Origin: JBNAVY01 sp049700195 | GTDB taxonomy: Bacteria; Bacillota; Thermoanaerobacteria; Thermoanaerobacterales; Thermoanaerobacteraceae | Length of the DNA: 8,642 nt | Direction of reading: 5' to 3' | Assembly: GCA_049700195.1 (NCBI GenBank) | Contig: JBNAVY010000067.1 | Location: 1-8,642 of the forward strand | Shown: positions 6,084 to 8,642 of the stretch, piece after piece | How the letters are laid out: every line of letters starts with the position of its first letter | Numbering within the stretch: the first letter of the stretch is position 1 | The notes under the pieces: generated by a model | What the model was told of the DNA's origin: nothing | Databases searched by the model: none | What the model saw: only the letters and a program-made list of their open reading frames with translations | Translations under genes and position numbers: made by a program

Positions 6084-6113
6084 TATAAGGTGGCTTTTTA
6101 TTTTTCTTGAAAC

Positions 6114-6434
6114 TCAAATTTGAAATATAGTAAGAACTATTGTTAGTAAAACTACTATTGAAATTGCCCAGATAAATCCTATAATTATTTTTTCTTTCAC
6201 TTCATCAGGTTGTTTCAATGGGGAATAATTGTAATTCTTAGTGTATACTATATAATTAAGTATTAAAATTACACATGGGTCAAATATCAAAGCTATTACC
6301 ACTATAATATTTGTATTAGCAATATTACCTAAAATCAATAAGTTCATTAAAAATACCCAAGAAGACAAAACTGAAATTATGGAAATTAAAAAAGTCAAAA
6401 AAAACAATAGTTTTTCCATTTTCTTAGAACGCAT
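6114..6434 (-). CDS. Small three-helix membrane protein, candidate bacteriocin immunity protein
   Basis: A 106-residue hydrophobic protein with membrane segments at about residues 8-33 (FFLTFLISIISV...), 37-60 and 82-104. A polar loop between the second and third segments contains TKNYNYSPLKQPDEVKEK. The upstream in-frame ATG at 6449 has no ribosome site, whereas GAGGT (6444-6448) lies 9 bases before the ATG at 6434, so that start is preferred. The gene sits directly between double-glycine peptides 1 and 2 in the same orientation. Small three- or four-helix proteins with no enzyme motif in this position are often immunity proteins for the preceding bacteriocin; this is inference from context and topology. 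No family was recognised. Confidence 0.7.
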   Translation of the reverse strand: MRSKKMEKLLFFLTFLISIISVLSSWVFLMNLLILGNIANTNIIVVIALIFDPCVILILNYIVYTKNYNYSPLKQPDEVKEKIIIGFIWAISIVVLLTIVLTIFQI

Positions 6435-6458
6435 TTTATCGTACCTCATTTCTTTAGT

Positions 6459-6495
6459 TTCGAGTTATCAGCAGTAAACTTGCTGATAACTCGAA
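6459..6495 (-). terminator. 15-bp hairpin after peptide 1, attenuator or mRNA-stabilising stem
   Basis: The arms TTCGAGTTATCAGCA and TGCTGATAACTCGAA are perfectly complementary, with a 7-base loop. The stem begins 12 bases after the peptide 1 stop codon, and the ribosome site of the next gene lies just below it. There is no U-tract on the minus strand. In class II bacteriocin operons such stems often leave more peptide than immunity message; that role here is inferred. Confidence 0.55.
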
Positions 6496-6507
6496 GTTTC
6501 AATTAGA

Positions 6508-6777
6508 TTAATGACTAAAACCATAGCCAATTGTTGCACCGCCTATACCAGATGCAGCAACTGTCAAACCTGCAAGTGCAATTTCACCTGATGTTCCAGC
6601 TCCTAAGATAACAGCTACAGGTACAAAAGCAAGTCCAGCACTAACCGCTAAAGCTGCAGCTCCTAATACAATGCCTGTACCTGCTGCAACAACAGCCCAA
6701 TCAACTCCACCATCAATAACCATTGAGTCTTCTTCTGTCAATTCCATAAATCCATTCATTGGCATTACAGCTTCCAT
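6508..6777 (-). CDS. Double-glycine leader bacteriocin peptide 1, glycine/alanine-rich (class II type)
   Basis: An 89-residue precursor whose leader contains MELTEEDSMVIDGG with Gly-Gly at 23-24, the recognition pattern for the C39 exporter encoded at 1492-3705. The mature peptide of 65 residues starts VDWAVVAAGTG. It is unusually rich in Gly, Ala and Val and almost free of charge, with several GxxxG pairs (35-39, 80-84), and ends IGYGFSH. It should insert in membranes as a long helix or hairpin. It may pair with peptide 2 or 3, or act alone. AGGAGGG lies 6 bases before the ATG, a very strong ribosome site, and the AAAGAGATGGAAGC start context is shared with peptide 2. It is the first gene of the peptide operon, behind two possible promoters and a copy of the shared box. 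Confidence 0.88.
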   Translation of the reverse strand: MEAVMPMNGFMELTEEDSMVIDGGVDWAVVAAGTGIVLGAAALAVSAGLAFVPVAVILGAGTSGEIALAGLTVAASGIGGATIGYGFSH

Positions 6778-6852
6778 CTCTTTCCCTCCTCTCCTTTTCC
6801 TTTTCGTTTTTCATCCGGATGTTTATTTTTCAATGAAAGATCTTCCAGAAAT

Positions 6853-6881
6853 AATTTAACATTTATTTTTATTTCGTACAA
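6853..6881 (-). promoter_or_regulatory. Candidate promoter of the peptide operon at the shared box
   Basis: On the minus strand TTGTAC (6876-6881) and TAAATT (6853-6858) are 17 bases apart, about 75 bases before the peptide 1 start. Both hexamers are weak, but the -35 overlaps the shared box in the same way as in front of the exporter. Confidence 0.4.
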
Positions 6882-6894
6882 ACCTTAAATATTA
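6876..6894 (-). promoter_or_regulatory. Shared regulatory box, copy B (upstream of peptide 1)
   Basis: The plus strand reads GTACAAACCTTAAATATTA. It agrees with the other two copies (3801-3817, 8548-8566) at 13 of 17 aligned core positions, including the CAAA and TAAATA blocks. It lies about 100 bases before the peptide 1 start codon, a distance similar to that of copy A before the exporter. Confidence 0.45.
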
Positions 6895-6952
6895 TCATTT
6901 TTATCCAATTTCAGCCGTTTTTTTTTTTTTTGAATTATCTTATTCTTACTTT

Positions 6953-6981
6953 ATTTTACTCTGTTTTTCTTTAATTTTCAA
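6953..6981 (-). promoter_or_regulatory. Second candidate promoter upstream of peptide 1
   Basis: On the minus strand TTGAAA (6976-6981) and TAAAAT (6953-6958) are exactly 17 bases apart, each one mismatch from the sigma-A consensus. By hexamer score it is stronger than the promoter at 6853-6881 but lies about 175 bases from the gene. It is flanked by the repeated 12-mers at 6909 and 6996. Confidence 0.4.
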
Positions 6982-7100
6982 AATTTTTATGTATTTTTAA
7001 GCCGTTTCGTGATACTTTATTTTTATTTTTAACATAAATTTTACATTATATATTCTTGATATAAGAATTTTAAGGCTATTTTATTTTAATATTATTACAA

Positions 7101-7297
7101 GACGAAGATAAGGTAATAACGGCTGCAGGAGGATTTATTCAAGGGTCATCTATTGAGCTTAGTGCAGATGCTCCAATAAGAAAACCATATATTGCGTATA
7201 TTTGGGTGGATTATCATATAGCCAAATCAAGTTGAGTATCATGATTGCTGTTAATAACATGATAAAAAACGGTTTATCTTCTTTAAGCATATGGTAA
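7101..7297 (+). pseudogene. C-terminal remnant of a methionine gamma-lyase/aluminium-resistance family protein
   Basis: The plus-strand frame from 7101 gives DEDKVITAAGGFIQGSS followed by IELSADAPIRKPYIAY, which closely matches what I recall of the C-terminal end of the PLP-dependent methionine gamma-lyase family (Met_gamma_lyase). A single missing G in GGGTGGA (7204-7209) shifts the frame. Restoring it continues with GGLSYSQIKLSIMIA and runs to TAA at 7295. The normal protein is about 400 residues, so more than 80 percent is missing, with a sharp 5' break near 7100. It is the only recognisable plus-strand gene and probably marks the ancestral chromosomal sequence into which the IS110 element and bacteriocin locus were joined. 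Not functional. Confidence 0.72.
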
Positions 7298-8286
7298 ATG
7301 GCAATCAATATTGAGTAAGCTACTGCTACAATTGCACGGTTCTTTCCGCGTCTTACAACTTAGCGTTGATATTGTGCATAAGAGAATATTCCTTCTCTTT
7401 TTACTGCAGATTTTGCACATTGAATTAATGTGGTTTTTAATGTCTTATTCCCCTTCGGTTTTGCTGTTTCGTCGATTGCCTGCACTTTCATTGTTGCCTG
7501 GGGCAAGCCCTGCCCAACTTGATATATGTGCATCACTCGGAAAGCGTTCCATCTCTAATCCAATTTCCGCTAAAATCGTTTCTGCATTTTGTATCCCAAT
7601 ACCTGGAACTTCATCAAGCTTTTTAATTGCTTTTTGATATTTGTCCAAGTAATTCGAAATTAGTTTATATATATCTTCTACGCGTCTACTCATATCATCT
7701 ATATGGTCAATGATATTTCGCATTAATTGAAGTTGCTCTTCATCTAATTTCTTGCCTTCTAAGAGAGCATTTAATATTCTCCGAGAGCTTTTACCATTAA
7801 TATCGGAAGTAAAACTAGATAATTTGATATTAGCTCTTTCTAACATTTTTTGCAGTCGATTCAATTCACGTGCTTGCTCTTCGATTAGGCTTTTGCGATA
7901 GCGAGATGCTTCACGCAATTCTCTTTGCTCTCTATCAGGAACATAGCTAGCCTTAAGCAAACCTGCTGGAGAAGATCTGCAATCCATTCTGCGTCTTTTA
8001 CATCTTTCTTCCGCCCAGGAACAGCTTTTATGTCCCTTGCATTTACTACTATAGCATCTAATCCGGAAAGCTCGAATATGTTGTATAATGGTTTCCAATA
8101 AGAAGCAGTGCTTTCCATAGCTATCATTTCACACTTTTCATTAAGTAGCCATGCAGTGAGTTCTCTTAATTCTGCTGCTGTTGTTCCGTACTCACGGATT
8201 TCCTGATCATTACCACGTTTAAAGCAAGCAATTATCATTTTTTTGTGTACATCAATACCACAACAACGCTCGTATAATCTATCCAT
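7270..8286 (-). pseudogene. IS110-family transposase (DEDD/serine recombinase), multiply broken
   Basis: The frame starts at ATG 8286, with GAGGTG 7 bases upstream. The N-terminal RuvC-like DEDD domain is clear: GIDVHKK (D12), MEST (E58) and KKDVKDAEW (D95, D98). A one-base loss near 7963-7966 (between DLLQ and GLLKASYVPDREQREL) moves the sequence into another frame. A coiled segment and the Transposase_20 domain follow (VPGIGIQNAETILAEIG, then SWAGLAPGNNESAGNRRN with the conserved Ser). An extra C in the C4 run 7450-7453 shifts it again, to KTLKTTLIQCAKSAVKREG. TAA at 7360-7362 replaces a sense codon in YQR*VVRRGKNRA. Similarity ends near YHMLKEDKP (about 7270), where the lyase remnant begins, so the C-terminus is also truncated. 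These elements insert through bridge-RNA guided recombination. This copy is dead. Confidence 0.85.
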
Positions 8287-8465
8287 AACTTTTCACCTCA
8301 TAAAGGAAGATTTTACGGTTCGGTTCCCTTATATTTCCTTATTTTACTATACGTCCTTTTGAACATTTTGTTCTGGACAGGAGGTGGTGCAAAAAGGAAG
8401 CCCGATCAGTTTATTTTACGGGTTTGAATCCCGAATAATACCCAGTCTCTGTATCGTATACTTTA
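8287..8465 (-). ncRNA. Candidate IS110 bridge (seek) RNA region
   Basis: In IS110-group elements the non-coding end upstream of the recombinase encodes a structured RNA with internal loops that read target and donor DNA. Here the equivalent 179 bases contain nested stems: GTCC...GGAC (8353-8356/8375-8378) enclosing GAAC-ATTTT-GTTC (8361-8373), and CGGG-TTTGAAT-CCCG (8419-8433). An extended -10 promoter lies at their upstream edge on the minus strand. The placement and structure are suggestive; the guide loops were not identified. Confidence 0.35.
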
Positions 8466-8474
8466 ATTATATCA
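8466..8474 (-). promoter_or_regulatory. Extended -10 promoter upstream of the IS110 non-coding region
   Basis: The minus strand reads TGATATAAT, a perfect extended -10 (TGnTATAAT), with no good -35 at 17 bases. It would transcribe the candidate bridge RNA and then the recombinase. It overlaps an inverted repeat ATCACGAT/ATCGTGAT (8471-8478 and 8509-8516). Confidence 0.45.
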
Positions 8475-8547
8475 CGATTACTACTATCTAACGTGCTAGT
8501 TTTCGTTTATCGTGATGCTGTCAAAGCATGATGTCATTATTTATTTT

Positions 8548-8566
8548 GTGCAAATCTTAAATACTT
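8548..8566 (-). promoter_or_regulatory. Shared regulatory box, copy C (right edge)
   Basis: The plus strand reads GTGCAAATCTTAAATACTT. Its last 17 bases match copy A upstream of the exporter in 16 positions. It lies beyond the IS110 element with no intact gene behind it. It may be the promoter region of a further bacteriocin-locus gene that was displaced or deleted when the IS110 element was acquired. Confidence 0.45.
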
Positions 8567-8642
8567 TTATTATTCTTACCATCATCAATAGTTCCATATT
8601 ATGATACAGTTTAGTTTATATTATGTTTTACTTTTTAAACTT

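Larger units (their letters stand above)
6778..7100. other. Regulatory gap between peptide 1 and the lyase remnant
   Basis: No gene is visible in these 323 bases. They contain the ribosome site of peptide 1, a shared box with a promoter (6853-6894), a second promoter (6953-6981), a T13 run (6918-6930) and two near-identical 12-mers TTT(C/A)AGCCGTTT (6909-6920, 6996-7007). The 12-mers lie on either side of the second promoter. A small stem ATTCTT/AAGAAT (7052-7068) is also present. Confidence 0.5.
7270..8470 (-). mobile_element. Degenerate IS110-family insertion element
   Basis: The element comprises the broken recombinase gene plus about 180 bases of upstream non-coding DNA that fits the bridge-RNA-bearing end of IS110 elements. 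The boundaries are not certain: IS110 ends lack clear inverted repeats. The left boundary is set where the recombinase similarity ends and the lyase remnant starts, and the right one at the promoter-like sequence. Confidence 0.55.

Noticed and set aside
6671..6859. 62-codon plus-strand frame opposite peptide 1
   Set aside because: It is antisense to the double-glycine leader and mature region, which has a far better ribosome site on the other strand.
6918..6930. T13 run taken as a plus-strand terminator
   Set aside because: No GC-rich stem precedes it; it looks like part of the AT-rich regulatory gap.
7311..7637. 108-codon plus-strand frame inside the IS110 remnant
   Set aside because: It is antisense to recognisable transposase sequence.
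1..8642. tRNA, rRNA, CRISPR array or known riboswitch
   Set aside because: No cloverleaf, no spaced identical repeats and no riboswitch consensus were seen by eye on either strand.

Overview
The window is very AT-rich DNA with strong GGAGG-type ribosome binding sites and families typical of low-GC Firmicutes. I read it as the chromosome of a member of the Clostridia (inference; no rRNA or other species marker is present). It holds a class II (double-glycine leader) bacteriocin locus, almost entirely on the minus strand, with mobile-element debris at both ends.

Layout in the direction of transcription, from high to low coordinates. At the right edge (8287-8642) are a regulatory box, an extended -10 promoter and a structured non-coding stretch that may be the bridge RNA of an IS110-family element. 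A decayed IS110 recombinase follows (about 7270-8286). It abuts a plus-strand, 5'-truncated remnant of a methionine gamma-lyase/aluminium-resistance type gene (7101-7297). The bacteriocin genes come next: a 324-nt regulatory gap (6778-7100), double-glycine peptide 1 (6508-6777), a long hairpin, a three-helix membrane protein (6114-6434), a second inverted repeat carrying a Shine-Dalgarno sequence in its loop, double-glycine peptide 2 (5695-5895), frameshifted double-glycine peptide 3 (5411-5615) and a terminator. A CPBP-family membrane protein (4758-5237) has its own promoter. After it come a 512-nt stretch with a GC-richer island, a leaderless 29-codon peptide resembling peptide 2, a 49-codon hydrophobic peptide and a 38-bp palindrome. 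Last are the C39-peptidase ABC exporter (1492-3705) and a broken HlyD-like accessory protein (about 36-1479).

How the genes work together: the double-glycine peptides should be cleaved after GG and exported by the C39 ABC transporter with the HlyD-like partner. The three-helix protein and the CPBP protein are the best candidates for self-immunity. The peptides, with or without leaders, share GxxxG helix-packing motifs. This is the hallmark of two-peptide (class IIb) bacteriocins, so they may act in pairs.

The most unusual points are: (i) a 17-nt box repeated upstream of the first peptide gene, of the exporter gene and at the right edge, overlapping -35 elements of the form TTGYAM, with a half-copy before the CPBP gene, suggesting a shared regulon; (ii) single-base breaks in homopolymer runs in peptide 3 (T9) and HlyD (A7), which could be decay, sequencing error or slippage sites; (iii) a HlyD coiled coil built from about three 105-115 residue repeats and cut at its 3' end by what looks like an IS21-type terminus; and (iv) two small leaderless peptide genes between the CPBP and exporter genes.
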